A stretch of DNA of 54,203 nt from an uncultured Dehalococcoidia bacterium (GCA_938015525.1 CALLPC010000016.1:1-54203), one strand, 5' to 3'; shown: positions 40,669-49,426, numbered from the stretch's first letter. Notes: generated by a model not told the origin, from the sequence alone. Numbers and translations are program-made.

Positions 40669-42300
40669 CTAGGAGCGATCGACAGCCACGCCGGCGCGTT
40701 CCTTCGTCCGGGAGGCGCCCGGGATCCCATCCGGCGGTCGCTGGGCCTCCATGAGGCGGAGGAGCTTTTTCCATTCAGGGCCGGCGAGCTGACGGTACAC
40801 CTGCGGAAACTTTGCACGGAGCTCTTCGGCGTGGGCGCGGTAGCGCTCGGCCAGCATTCCCATGGCCATCAGGGTTGCGGGCTCGAGCCGGCGGCCAGAG
40901 CTGGCGGCGAGCTCTTCGAGCAGGTCGATCGCCACGTAGGCGTCCTGGTGAAGGCCCAGGAGGTCCTGGAGCGCCGTCACCCGGGAGCTGAATTCGAGCG
41001 CAGGTTTGCCGTAGATGCCATTCCCGACGAACTCCAGCGCATAGCGCAGTTTTTTCGCTTCGATGCGGAGGAGGTGGTACGCCTCAGGCGGCGAGGACTT
41101 CTTGATGCGGTCGCCAAGCTTGCGGACCTTCCGGTAGCGGCGTTCGACGAGGTCGGGAGCGACGGCGAGGACGGGGGTTCGGCCCGGGGCGAACGAGCGG
41201 GGGGGGCCAGAGCGGAGGGCGGCGGCGAACCTGGCACAGAGGCGCTCGTAGCGGCTGGAATCCAGTACCTGGAGCATGCGGCGACGTGCCGCCGAACGGC
41301 GCTTCCGGAGCAGACGCTCGATGCCGTCGAGGAGGTGGGCGCGCTCCGGCGGGAATTCGGCCCGCCATTCGCCCATGCGCTCGAGCTGGACGTCGAGGTC
41401 TCGGACCTCGCCGAGGGCGCGGGCCACCTGCCCGAACTCGTCGCGGAAGGCGAGCATGCGGGGCGTGAGGAAGGGGCGAAAGGTCGCCATGGCAGCGCGC
41501 AGCCGGCGGGTGGCAACACGCATGTCGTGGAGCGCTTCGATGTCTTCGCCGAGGCGGGTGCCGGGCTCGTTCAGGAGGAAGATGCGGAACTGCTTCCGGA
41601 GGACAGCGTAGGCGACCTGCCCGGCAGTCATCGAAGGGTCGACCATCTCCGGGCCGAAGGAGGGCGGGTCCGGGGGCCGGCGGCCGGTCGCGATGAGCGC
41701 GGCCTCGAACTTGGACGTACCGGCCTGGCCGAGGCTGCAGGCCGCGGCCAGGGCCTCCACGAAGGGCCGGGCGCGCTCCAGCACGGAGGCTGCGACTTCG
41801 ACTTCGACGCGGGCGAGGCGGACGGGTTCATCCCCGGCGACGGGGATGACTGTATCGTCGAGGGCGATTTCGCCGAGCTGCCCTCCCTCATCGGAGAGGC
41901 GGAAGCGCTGGCGGGTGGTCAGGAGGCGGAAGAGGGGCTCGAGCGGCCGCCGGCCGCAGAGGGCGCGCAGTGCTTCGCCGGCCTCACCGGGGGCCGCCCG
42001 GGGGTCGGAATCGGCGGCGGGGAGCGGGGCCGTGATTTCGCGGCGGCTGCGAATGCCCTCGTTCGGCTCGGCCATCGACTTCAAGGTGAGCTCGGCGCCA
42101 GCGTCCTTGGCCCGGACGCGGCAGGTATAGCCCGCCCGGTGAATCCGCCAGTCGGGGGTTTCCAGATAGGTATCCTCGAGGGACTGCGCAGCCAGCGGTT
42201 CGACCGTGTAACCGGGCGGGCTGGACTGGAGCCAGCGGCCGACGGGCCGCGTGTCGAGGGCTGCGAACTGCCATTCGACTTCGATGTCCGGGGACGTCAT
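40669..42300 (-). CDS. CYTH-CHAD protein
   Basis: 543 residues. The N-terminal CYTH domain (about 5-210) is degenerate: its ExExK signature reads EVEWQ (residues 7-11), losing the Lys that contacts phosphate. The CHAD domain (about 225-510) keeps the His-rich helices HDMRVATRRLRAAMATFRPF and AYHLLRIEAKKLRYALEFV, which bind polyphosphate in this family. CHAD-containing proteins localise to polyphosphate granules. The CYTH part may bind but not hydrolyse triphosphate. ATG 42300; sucD follows 108 bp downstream. Confidence 0.87.
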   Translation of the reverse strand: MTSPDIEVEWQFAALDTRPVGRWLQSSPPGYTVEPLAAQSLEDTYLETPDWRIHRAGYTCRVRAKDAGAELTLKSMAEPNEGIRSRREITAPLPAADSDPRAAPGEAGEALRALCGRRPLEPLFRLLTTRQRFRLSDEGGQLGEIALDDTVIPVAGDEPVRLARVEVEVAASVLERARPFVEALAAACSLGQAGTSKFEAALIATGRRPPDPPSFGPEMVDPSMTAGQVAYAVLRKQFRIFLLNEPGTRLGEDIEALHDMRVATRRLRAAMATFRPFLTPRMLAFRDEFGQVARALGEVRDLDVQLERMGEWRAEFPPERAHLLDGIERLLRKRRSAARRRMLQVLDSSRYERLCARFAAALRSGPPRSFAPGRTPVLAVAPDLVERRYRKVRKLGDRIKKSSPPEAYHLLRIEAKKLRYALEFVGNGIYGKPALEFSSRVTALQDLLGLHQDAYVAIDLLEELAASSGRRLEPATLMAMGMLAERYRAHAEELRAKFPQVYRQLAGPEWKKLLRLMEAQRPPDGIPGASRTKERAGVAVDRS

Positions 42301-42347
42301 CGGCTCATGATACCTGCGCGGGGGCAGAGACGTGTCTCTGCGGGTGG

Positions 42348-43127
42348 TCAGGCGCGCCGGATGGTGAGACCGCCGTCGACCGGGAGCGCGACGCCGGTGA
42401 CGAAGGAAGCGGCCGGCAAGGCGAGCGACAGCGTCATGTGCGCCACCTCCTCGGGCAGGCCGTAACGGCGGAGAGCGGTCCGCTGGCGGGCGTACTTCTC
42501 CTTCGCCTCTTCGGGGATGGCTGCCGTCATGCCCGTTCGGATGGGACCAGGGCAGATGCAGTTCACGGTGATGCCCTCTTTGCCGAACTCGAGCGCGAGC
42601 GAACGGGTCAGGCCGACGACCCCGTGCTTGGCGGCGGTGTAAGCGCTGTGGCCGGGTGTTGCGCCGAGACCCTCGGTGCTGGCGATATTGATGATGCGGG
42701 GGCTGTCCGACTTCCGGAGGAAGGGCAGCGCTGCACGGATGGTATACGTGAGGGCCGTGAGGTCGACTGCGAGCGTGCGCGCCCAGGTCTCATCGTAGTC
42801 CTCGGCTTCGAAGGGGAGGGCAGCGGCGATGCCGGCGTTGTTCACGAGGATATCGAGACCGCCGAACGCGGACGCGACCTCCTCGACGAGGCGGTTCACC
42901 GCAGCCCGGTCGGAGACGTCACAGGTCCAGGCGCGAGCCTTCCCTCCTGCGGCTCGAATTTCGGCGACGGCGGCTTCGACCGGGTCGACGTTGACGTCAA
43001 CGGCGGCAACATTCGCGCCTTCATCGGCGAACAGAATGGCGGTCGCGCGACCCATCCCGCTCCCGGCACCGGTGACGAGAACGACTTTGTCTTCGACGGA
43101 ACGGCTAAGCTGGCTCAGGCGCGGCAT
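42348..43127 (-). CDS. Short-chain dehydrogenase/reductase
   Basis: 259 residues. NAD(P)-binding TGAGSGMGRA (19-28) and NNAGIA; catalytic triad Ser (IASTEG), Tyr (HSAYTAAKHG, about 162) and Lys (about 166); PGPIRTGM is the usual post-catalytic loop. Substrate unknown. It is divergent from the CoA-transferase gene at 43268; such pairs often act on the same acyl or alcohol substrate, so shared pathway is possible. Confidence 0.93.
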   Translation of the reverse strand: MPRLSQLSRSVEDKVVLVTGAGSGMGRATAILFADEGANVAAVDVNVDPVEAAVAEIRAAGGKARAWTCDVSDRAAVNRLVEEVASAFGGLDILVNNAGIAAALPFEAEDYDETWARTLAVDLTALTYTIRAALPFLRKSDSPRIINIASTEGLGATPGHSAYTAAKHGVVGLTRSLALEFGKEGITVNCICPGPIRTGMTAAIPEEAKEKYARQRTALRRYGLPEEVAHMTLSLALPAASFVTGVALPVDGGLTIRRA

Positions 43128-43267
43128 CGACGACTCCTTGCAGGGGCTGCGGGTGTGGTGGGAGGTCTACCGCGGCTGCGCGGGGGATGCAAGCTGCGGT
43201 TGCGCGGCAGGGCGTGCGACAGCATGCTACCGGCACAGAACTCGCCCCTGCAGGAGACCTTTTCCCA

Positions 43268-44455
43268 ATGGTGATGGCACTCGACGGCATCAAGGTGCTC
43301 GACCTCTCCCGGCTGGCACCTGGTCCCCACTGCTCGATGCTCCTGGCTGATTTCGGCGCCGATGTGACGCTCGTGGAGGCGGTCCCGGGCGCATCTTCGA
43401 AGCTGGGCTCGCCGGGCGCCCGGCGGAGCGAAGCCGCCGAACGGGCCGCGGCCTACAACGCACTCGGCCGGGGGAAGAAGTCGATTGCGCTGAACCTGAA
43501 AGAGGAGGAGGCGCGGAAGATTTTCTACCGGATGGTGGAAACGGCGGACGTTGTCATCGAAGGGTTCCGGCCGGGAGTCGTCAAGCGGCTGGGGGTCGAT
43601 TACGACACGCTCTCGCAGATCAACCCGCGCATCATTTGCTGCTCGATTTCGGGCTTCGGCCAGACGGGCCCATATGCGCACCTCGTGGGGCACGACATCA
43701 ACTACATTGCCATCGGCGGCGCGCTGGGGGTGACGGGGCGGCCGGGCCAGCCGCCGGCCATCCCGGTGAACCTGCTGGCCGATTTCGCCGGGGGCGGGCT
43801 CACTGCCGCATTCGCCATTTGCCTCGCCATCATCGCGCGGGAGAAGACGGGCCGCGGGCAGAACATCGACGTCGGCATGAGCGACGGGGTCCTCTCCCTC
43901 ATGACGAGCGCCTTCAGCCACTTCTTCTCGACAGGGCAGCCGATCCGCCCGGGCGAGTACCTGCTGAACGGTGCGGCCCCCTTCTACAACACGTACCGGT
44001 GCAGTGACGGCCGGTGGTTTTCGATCGGGAGCATCGAGCCGCACTTCTGGGCAAACCTCTGCCGGGTGCTCGGCACCGAAGACCTGCTCCCGCACCAGTT
44101 CGACCAGGCGAGATGGCCGGAAATGACCGAGCGATTCGCAGGAATCTTCGCGACGAAGACGGCGGACGAGTGGATGGCGATCATGTCGCAGGACGATATC
44201 TGTGCAGCGCCGGTGCTCGAAATGGAGAACGTAGTCACGAACGAGCACAACCTGGCCCGGGGGATGGTCATCGAGCTCGATTCGCCGGTTGGCAAAGTCA
44301 AACAGATCGGCGTGGCTCCGAAGCTGAGCGATACGCCGGGCCAGCCGCGCACGACGGCACCCCTCATCGGCCAGCATACCGACGAGATTCTCGGCTCGCT
44401 GGGGTACACGGCCGAGCAGATCGCGGACCTGCGGGGCCGGGGCGTCGTCGGCTGA
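43268..44455 (+). CDS. Family III (CaiB/BaiF) CoA-transferase
   Basis: 395 residues. MVMALDGIKVLDLSRLAPGPHCSML is the family start (ATG 43268, GGAGA upstream). The catalytic Asp lies in NLLADFAGGGLTAAF, and the fold signature GRGQNIDVGMSDG is conserved. It transfers CoA between a CoA thioester and a free acid, as in carnitine, formyl, or alpha-methylacyl-type reactions; the precise one is not predictable. The convergent arsM gene is separated by a strong bidirectional hairpin. Confidence 0.92.
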   Translation: MVMALDGIKVLDLSRLAPGPHCSMLLADFGADVTLVEAVPGASSKLGSPGARRSEAAERAAAYNALGRGKKSIALNLKEEEARKIFYRMVETADVVIEGFRPGVVKRLGVDYDTLSQINPRIICCSISGFGQTGPYAHLVGHDINYIAIGGALGVTGRPGQPPAIPVNLLADFAGGGLTAAFAICLAIIAREKTGRGQNIDVGMSDGVLSLMTSAFSHFFSTGQPIRPGEYLLNGAAPFYNTYRCSDGRWFSIGSIEPHFWANLCRVLGTEDLLPHQFDQARWPEMTERFAGIFATKTADEWMAIMSQDDICAAPVLEMENVVTNEHNLARGMVIELDSPVGKVKQIGVAPKLSDTPGQPRTTAPLIGQHTDEILGSLGYTAEQIADLRGRGVVG

Positions 44456-44492
44456 CCGATGGACCGCGGTCGGAGTCGGATACAAACGGGTA

Positions 44493-44524
44493 GACGGGGG
44501 TGCGCCGCGCGGCGCACCCCCGTC
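44493..44524. terminator. Bidirectional terminator between CoA-transferase and arsM
   Basis: 14-bp perfect stem GACGGGGGTGCGCC (44493-44506) and GGCGCACCCCCGTC (44511-44524) with a GCGC loop. No long T run, but the stem strength and convergent setting make terminator function likely. Confidence 0.8.
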
Positions 44525-44544
44525 GCGGTCTCGTCTCCCTCGGA

Positions 44545-45393
44545 CTAGCAGCAGGCGGATTCGCCGCGGAGGGGCTTGCGGGCGGTGACCGCCGCTGAGG
44601 CGAGTCCCCGACCGCCGGGGTACTCGGAGGTGACGGACTGCACGTCTTCGAACCCGGCAGCCCGGAGAAGGTCGAGGTACTCACTTTCGAGGAGGGCGCC
44701 GGCGATACAGCCCGCCCACTTCTCCATGTCGCCGCGGACTTCGTCGGGCACAGGGCGAGTCCAGACGATGTCGGAGACCTGGAGGCGGCCGCCGGGCTTC
44801 AGGACGCGCATCGCCTCGCGGAAGACCTGCGCCTTATCGGGCGAGAGGTTGATCACGCAGTTCGAGATGATGACATCCACCGAGTCATCGGCCACCGGCA
44901 GGTGCTCGATTTCGCCGAGGCGGAATTCGACGTTAGCAGCGCCGACCTTCTCGGCATTCTTGCGGGCGAGCCGAATCATCTCCGGGGTCATGTCGACACC
45001 GATGACACGGCCGGCGGGCCCGACCATCTTCGCTGCAAGGAAGCAATCGATGCCGCCGCCGGAGCCGAGATCGAGCACGACCTGCCCGGGCAGGAGCGCG
45101 GCGATGGCGGTCGGGTTGCCGCACCCGAAGGCAACATCGGTCACCGTCGCGGGGAGGTTCGCAATCTCGGCATCACGGTACAGCTCGGCGATGCGGGTGA
45201 TGACGACATCGCTGACCTCAGGCTCGGCGCCGCAGCAGGTGTCGGCGGCCGATTCGACCGATTCGCAACAGGCTGTCCTGGATTCGAGCGGCAGGAGTTC
45301 AACGGTTTCGGCCCGTTCGAGGACGGGGCGGACGCGGCTGGCATAGGCGCGGGCGACTTCTTCACGGATTTCGTCGGGGGTTGGGGCTGGCAT
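44545..45393 (-). CDS. arsM: Arsenite S-adenosylmethionine methyltransferase
   Basis: 282 residues from ATG 45393 (GAGGAGG-AGCTC upstream). AdoMet motif [13 protein letters not shown] (106-117). Conserved arsenic-binding cysteines: C91 (AFGCGNP), C179 (ISNCVINL), C229 ([10 protein letters not shown]). N-terminal CC pairs 42-43 and 53-54 and a C-terminal CC (281-282) are also present. It methylates As(III) stepwise to volatile or less toxic forms. No ArsR or efflux gene is next to it, so its regulation is not visible here. The next gene (UDG) lies on the same strand upstream. Confidence 0.92.
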   Translation of the reverse strand: MPAPTPDEIREEVARAYASRVRPVLERAETVELLPLESRTACCESVESAADTCCGAEPEVSDVVITRIAELYRDAEIANLPATVTDVAFGCGNPTAIAALLPGQVVLDLGSGGGIDCFLAAKMVGPAGRVIGVDMTPEMIRLARKNAEKVGAANVEFRLGEIEHLPVADDSVDVIISNCVINLSPDKAQVFREAMRVLKPGGRLQVSDIVWTRPVPDEVRGDMEKWAGCIAGALLESEYLDLLRAAGFEDVQSVTSEYPGGRGLASAAVTARKPLRGESACC

Positions 45394-45445
45394 GAGCTCC
45401 TCCTCGCAGGAATGGGTCCATCGTAATTTTTCGATGACCCCGCCG

Positions 45446-46075
45446 TCAACGCATCTTTTCGGATGGCTCGAGAGCCCGTACGAACTCGCCAAGCGCCGTC
45501 CAGTCGGCGACCTGCTGTGTGAGCGGCCGGTGGAATGCGGCACGAGCCGAGGGGTGGTACAGCGGGAAGAGCCAGCGGCCGGCCCAGGTGCTGGGGCGGC
45601 CGGCGTCCCGGGAGAGGGCGAGGCCGTGGGGTTCTACGGCGGACAGCGCAGAAAGCGCGACCGTCCCGAGCGCGACCACGAGGCGCGGCCGGGTGAGCGC
45701 GATGGCCGCCGCGAGGTGGGTAGCGCAGGCGCGGACCTCGGACGGGCGCGGCCGACGGTTCCGACCACGCGCATCGAGAGGGAGGCAGAGGACGGCGTTG
45801 GTGATGGCTGCACCTTCCCGGCAGAGGCCGGCCGCGGCAAGCAGGCGCTCGAATCGGGTGCCGGCGGAATCGCCAAGGAAGGGCACGCCGGTCCGGGCAG
45901 CGCCGAACCGGCCCGGGGCCTCGCCGATGAACAGCAGCGGACGCGGCCCGGGCGGGAGCGCCACGACAGCCGAACCCGGGACCACTCCCGGGCAGGCGCG
46001 GCAGGCCGCGGCGGTGCGACGAAGGTCGTCCGCGGTGTGGAAGGGGGCTGACCATACAGCGTAGGATTCGCGCAT
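45446..46075 (-). CDS. Family 4-type uracil-DNA glycosylase
   Basis: 209 residues from ATG 46075. It removes uracil from DNA. Four Fe-S cysteines of the usual pattern: C25 and C28 (AACRACPG), C97 (NAVLCLP) and C117 (EVRACATH). Motif A is GEAPGRFGA...[11 protein letters not shown] (51-72), and motif B is HPSAR (174-178). Those features match family 4 enzymes of thermophiles more than family 5. Only 19 bp separate it from the divergent SMP-30 gene. Confidence 0.9.
   Translation of the reverse strand: MRESYAVWSAPFHTADDLRRTAAACRACPGVVPGSAVVALPPGPRPLLFIGEAPGRFGAARTGVPFLGDSAGTRFERLLAAAGLCREGAAITNAVLCLPLDARGRNRRPRPSEVRACATHLAAAIALTRPRLVVALGTVALSALSAVEPHGLALSRDAGRPSTWAGRWLFPLYHPSARAAFHRPLTQQVADWTALGEFVRALEPSEKMR
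46062..46067 (+). promoter_or_regulatory. -10-like TAGGAT inside the UDG 5' end
   Basis: GTAGGAT on the plus strand lies 28 bases before the GTG start of the SMP-30 gene and within the first codons of the divergent glycosylase. It matches the boxes at 29 and 30677. Confidence 0.3.
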
Positions 46076-46094
46076 CTCGATGGAGGGCAGTTGC

Positions 46095-47015
46095 GTGGAG
46101 CCTCGCATCATCGCGACCGGGCTCGAGTTCCCCGAAGGGCCAGTGGCGCTTTCGAACGGCGACGTCATCGTGACGGAGATTGCGGCAGGGCGGCTGAGCC
46201 GCGTCAAGCCCGACGGAACGGTCGAGCTGCTGGCCGTGACCGGCGGCGGTCCAAACGGCGCGGCGCTCGGGCCGGACGGAGCCCTCTACGTGACGCAGAA
46301 CGGCGGGTTCCAGTGGCATCGCCGGCCGCTGCCGGACGGTACGATGGGGCTCTTCCCGGGGGAACAGCCGGAAGATTACTCGGGCGGCGCCATCCAGCGA
46401 GTCACGCTGTCGGGTGAAGTGAGCACGCTGTACACGGAGTGCAATGGCATCCCGCTGAAGGGACCGAACGACCTCGTCTTCGACCGTGAGGGGAACTTCT
46501 ACTTCACCGACCTCGGGAAGAACCGACCTCGAGAGAAAGACCGCACGGGCGTCTACTACGCGTCGCCTGACGGGAGGTTCATCCGCGAAATCATCTTCCC
46601 GATGGAGGGGCCGAACGGCATCGGTCTCAGCCCGGACGAGAGGACGCTCTACGTGGCGGAGACGCCGACCGGCCGCGTCTGGGCCTACGACGTGCAGGCC
46701 CCGGGGCAGGTCGCGAACGGCCGGGTCATCGGCACGGTGCCGGGAGCGCCGCCGTTCGGTTATGCGTTCTGCGACTCGATGTGCGTCGACGCAGAGGGCA
46801 ACGTCATCGTCGCGACCATCCTGAACGGCGGGCTGACGATGTTCTCCCCGGACGGTGCGAGGGTACAGCATTTCCCCTGCCCGGACCTCCTGACGACGAA
46901 TGCCTGTTTCGCGCCCAATATGTCGTCGCTCTACGTGACGCTCAGCGGGACTGGCCGACTGGGCATCTTCGACCAGTGGCCGACGAAGGGCTTGAAGCTG
47001 AACTTTGCGGCGTAA
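46095..47015 (+). CDS. SMP-30/gluconolactonase-family beta-propeller
   Basis: 306 residues from GTG 46095, with GGAGGG upstream; ATG 46080 is an alternative but overlaps the ribosome site. Six-bladed propeller repeats: GLEFPEGPVALSNGDVIV, GGPNGAALGPDGALYVTQNGG, GPNDLVFDREGNFYFTDLG, GPNGIGLSPDERTLYVAET and DSMCVDAEGNVIVATI. Conserved acidic and Asn residues bind a divalent metal. Reactions include lactone hydrolysis. Substrate unknown; neighbours give no clear hint. Confidence 0.9.
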   Translation: MEPRIIATGLEFPEGPVALSNGDVIVTEIAAGRLSRVKPDGTVELLAVTGGGPNGAALGPDGALYVTQNGGFQWHRRPLPDGTMGLFPGEQPEDYSGGAIQRVTLSGEVSTLYTECNGIPLKGPNDLVFDREGNFYFTDLGKNRPREKDRTGVYYASPDGRFIREIIFPMEGPNGIGLSPDERTLYVAETPTGRVWAYDVQAPGQVANGRVIGTVPGAPPFGYAFCDSMCVDAEGNVIVATILNGGLTMFSPDGARVQHFPCPDLLTTNACFAPNMSSLYVTLSGTGRLGIFDQWPTKGLKLNFAA

Positions 47016-47120
47016 AGCCGCTGCCGCCGGGGAAAGTTGGCTGCGAATTTTGGTCGTGGAGACGTAAGTGGCTCGCCGGGGGGCCGCCCGCGGAGGACAA
47101 TGGCCTCGCCGGAGGTGCGC

Positions 47121-47963
47121 ATGCCACAGGTCACCCTTCTCTCCCACACCCCCGATCCCATCCGGTCCCTCTACATGGCCTATCGGGTGTGCTATTCGAG
47201 CCTCACGCCCCAGCAGGTGGCGGAGCGTATCGAGGCGGAGCGTATCAGCCGGGAGACGATGGAGACATTCGTCGCCGAGCGGCTGAAGACGGGGCACACC
47301 TCGCCGCTCGAGCAGGTTGTCTTTGAATTCGCCATCTCCGGCGTCAGCCGCGCCTTCAGCCACCAGTTCGTGAGACACCGGGTGGGCATCAGCTTCGAGC
47401 AGCAATCGCAGCGCTACGTCACTTACCGGGACGGGGGCTACCCATACGTCACCCCGGAGAGCATCCGAAAGGCAGGGTTCGAGGAGGAGTACGAGCGCCA
47501 CCTGGCTGAGGCAGGGTCGCTCTACGCCCGGCTGGTCGAAGCCGGGGTTCCCGCCGAAGACGCCCGATTCCTCCTGCCGAACGCCGCCGCCACGAACTTC
47601 AAGGTGACGGTCAACCTGCAAGCGCTGCTCCACATCTGCGACCTCCGGCTCTGCACGCGCGCCCAGTGGGAGTTCCGTAAGGTCGCCGCCCTGATGCGTG
47701 CCGAGGTCCTCAGGGTGGAGCCGATGCTGGGCCGCATGCTCCAGCCCAAGTGTGGCGAGCTTCGGATGGGGTACTGCGACGAAGAGCTGAAGGCCTGGGA
47801 GGCCTGCCCCATCGGGAGGGTCCGCCCCCACAAGGAGGTCCTCTTCCGGGTGTATGAGCAGCATCGCCGGGGTGAGCTGCAGCCGCTGCGGGCCGAGGAC
47901 TACGCGGCCATCGAGACGCTGACGGGGGAGCCTGCACCCGAGGCAGGCGCATCGGCCGGCTGA
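47121..47963 (+). CDS. thyX: FAD-dependent thymidylate synthase
   Basis: 280 residues from ATG 47121 with GGAGGTG upstream. It makes dTMP from dUMP, methylene-tetrahydrofolate and NADPH. The ThyX motif is RHRVGISFEQQSQRY (85-99), here with eight residues between RHR and the Ser, one more than the usual RHR-x7-S. HQFVRHR and the C-terminal Arg/Asn-rich AATNFKVTVNLQALLH are conserved. No ThyA gene is in the window. Confidence 0.94.
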   Translation: MPQVTLLSHTPDPIRSLYMAYRVCYSSLTPQQVAERIEAERISRETMETFVAERLKTGHTSPLEQVVFEFAISGVSRAFSHQFVRHRVGISFEQQSQRYVTYRDGGYPYVTPESIRKAGFEEEYERHLAEAGSLYARLVEAGVPAEDARFLLPNAAATNFKVTVNLQALLHICDLRLCTRAQWEFRKVAALMRAEVLRVEPMLGRMLQPKCGELRMGYCDEELKAWEACPIGRVRPHKEVLFRVYEQHRRGELQPLRAEDYAAIETLTGEPAPEAGASAG

Positions 47964-48163
47964 GGAGGATATCCCGGGGCCGGCTGCCCGGCAGACGGAA
48001 GCCGGTAGTACTCGGGCTGCTCGGGCTGGTCTCGCTCGGCGTGGGGTTCGTCCTCGAGCGTGAGGGGCTGGTGGTCGTCGGGGTTGCGGCCGCTGCCGGG
48101 GCCGCCCTCGCTGCGTGCCCGCTGCGCGGTCACGGAGACGATGGTCCGCCAGACGGGGCCTGA
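47960..48163 (+). CDS. Small membrane protein without a conventional start codon
   Basis: A frame of 67 codons overlaps the thyX stop and ends at TGA 48161. After a basic stretch (RRISRGRLPGRRK), two hydrophobic segments follow (VVLGLLGLVSLGVGFVL and VVVGVAAAAGAALAA), then a short tail with a Cys. Composition and G/C-ending codons are those of a real protein. No ATG or TTG lies in frame, and the only GTG (48041) would delete the first membrane segment. The translational start could be CTG 47960 or 47984, ATA 47969, or coupling to thyX through GAGGAGG (47962-47968). Function unknown. Confidence 0.4.
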   Translation: MRRISRGRLPGRRKPVVLGLLGLVSLGVGFVLEREGLVVVGVAAAAGAALAACPLRGHGDDGPPDGA

Positions 48164-48286
48164 GGGCGCTACTGCTCCGCCACGCCGTTGTCACGCCACA
48201 GGCCGGGCGTGCGGACCCCAGGGTGCTCCACGCCGGGCCGCTGGCGCCGAATGTGAATACGGGAGCACACTCCCGGGAGTAGCCGC
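48164..48286. other. Leader region of the E2-like gene
   Basis: About 120 bp without a gene. It contains the 12-bp palindrome at 48269-48280 that overlaps the ribosome site of the next gene. No -10/-35 pair is evident. Confidence 0.3.
48269..48280. promoter_or_regulatory. Palindrome overlapping the ribosome-binding site
   Basis: ACTCCCGGGAGT is a perfect 12-bp palindrome, and its GGGAG half is the Shine-Dalgarno for GTG 48287. A second GGGAG at 48261-48265 also complements the CTCCC half, so two alternative hairpins can form, one sequestering the ribosome site. Confidence 0.35.
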
Positions 48287-49426
48287 GTGGCAGCATTGGT
48301 GGCGGTGCCCGACCTCGGGCGGGAGATGGTTGGCGGGCTCGTGGCCGAGTGGTATCGGCCGGATGGTGCTGTCGTCGAGCCTGGCGAGGTCATTTGCCGG
48401 CTGGAATGTGAGTTCGTCTCTGTCGACATCGAAGCCGAGCAGGCCGGTATCCTTCGCCACCGGAAGCCGGCGGGCAGCATCGAGCGGAAAGGCGCCGTGC
48501 TCGGCGTGATCGTCGCGCGGGGCGAACCGCTGCCGGCGGAGCAGGACCTTCGGTCTGCCGAGGGGCCGGCCGAAGAGAACGCCGAAGACCGCGAATCGGA
48601 CCACCCGGTCGTGGCAGGGCGGGAGCCCCCGGGCGAAGGAGGCCGCGCCGGCGGGACCGAAGCCGTGACGTGGCCGCGTGCACAGCCCGGACCACAATCC
48701 CCGGGCGGCACGGTCGTGCGGTTCCCGCGGCCCGCCGAGGCGGATGTGCGCGCGGAGCCGCTGCCCGAGCCGGGCGGCGCCATCCCAGGCCTTCCGCTGT
48801 GGGAGGAGGACGAGCAGCTGGCGGCCGCTGACCCTCACACGGGGGCCTCTGGAGGCCCCTCGGCAGGGCCGGAGCAGCCCGCATACTCCGCAGGTATCGC
48901 ACCGGAGGTCGCAGTGCAGGCCGAGGTGCTCAGTGCGCACGTCTGTGTTTCCTGGGCCCGAGCGCAGGAGGCGACCGAAGCGCTGGCCGACGAATGGCAG
49001 CCGGAAGGCCCGCGTCCTCGCGTGGAGGACCTGGTGCTGCGGGCCATCGCGCGAGCGCTGGCGGAGTCCGGCCTGGAGCCTGGACCGGCTGGCCTGGTCA
49101 TCGTCGAGCAGGATGCTGACCGGTCATTTGCGGTCGAGGCGCCACTCGATGACGAATTCCGCCGGGCGGTGTTGGCGCGGACCGGAGGGCTGACGCCGTT
49201 CGAGCGCGCGCGGTGGGTGGTAGTGTCGCTGCTGCCTCTCGGGGTGGAACGGGTCGAGCCGCGGCTCGCCGGGGGGCGGCTCGCCTTTGGGCTGGGCGCC
49301 GGCCGCGACGGCAGCGGGACGATCACCATGCGCTACGACAGCACGATGTTCGGGGAAGGTGACACCGGCCGTGTCCTTGCTCGGGTACGCTCACTGGTGG
49401 AAAACCCGTACCGGCTCCTGGGGTGA
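48287..49426 (+). CDS. Degenerate lipoyl/E2-acyltransferase-like protein
   Basis: 379 residues. Residues 1-80 have the lipoyl/biotinyl fold (VPDLGREMVGGLVAEWYRPDGAVVEPGE), but the modifiable Lys of the ETDKA turn is Phe43 (ECEFV), so it cannot be lipoylated or biotinylated there. A 110-residue linker rich in Gly, Pro, Glu follows. From about 210 there is a 2-oxoacid-dehydrogenase acyltransferase-like domain (AEVLSAHVCVSWARAQEA, VEDLVLRAIARALAESG), ending YDSTMFGEGDTGRVLARV. There the catalytic His and Asp of the DHRxxDG motif are Ser352 and Gly356. Thus both active sites are lost. Next gene is lipB; a structural, scaffold or regulatory role is possible. Confidence 0.75.
   Translation: MAALVAVPDLGREMVGGLVAEWYRPDGAVVEPGEVICRLECEFVSVDIEAEQAGILRHRKPAGSIERKGAVLGVIVARGEPLPAEQDLRSAEGPAEENAEDRESDHPVVAGREPPGEGGRAGGTEAVTWPRAQPGPQSPGGTVVRFPRPAEADVRAEPLPEPGGAIPGLPLWEEDEQLAAADPHTGASGGPSAGPEQPAYSAGIAPEVAVQAEVLSAHVCVSWARAQEATEALADEWQPEGPRPRVEDLVLRAIARALAESGLEPGPAGLVIVEQDADRSFAVEAPLDDEFRRAVLARTGGLTPFERARWVVVSLLPLGVERVEPRLAGGRLAFGLGAGRDGSGTITMRYDSTMFGEGDTGRVLARVRSLVENPYRLLG

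Noticed and set aside
45141..48296. 1051-codon minus-strand open frame across UDG, SMP-30 and ThyX
   Set aside because: It crosses three well-supported genes in a non-coding frame and is Arg/Pro-rich without recognisable domains.
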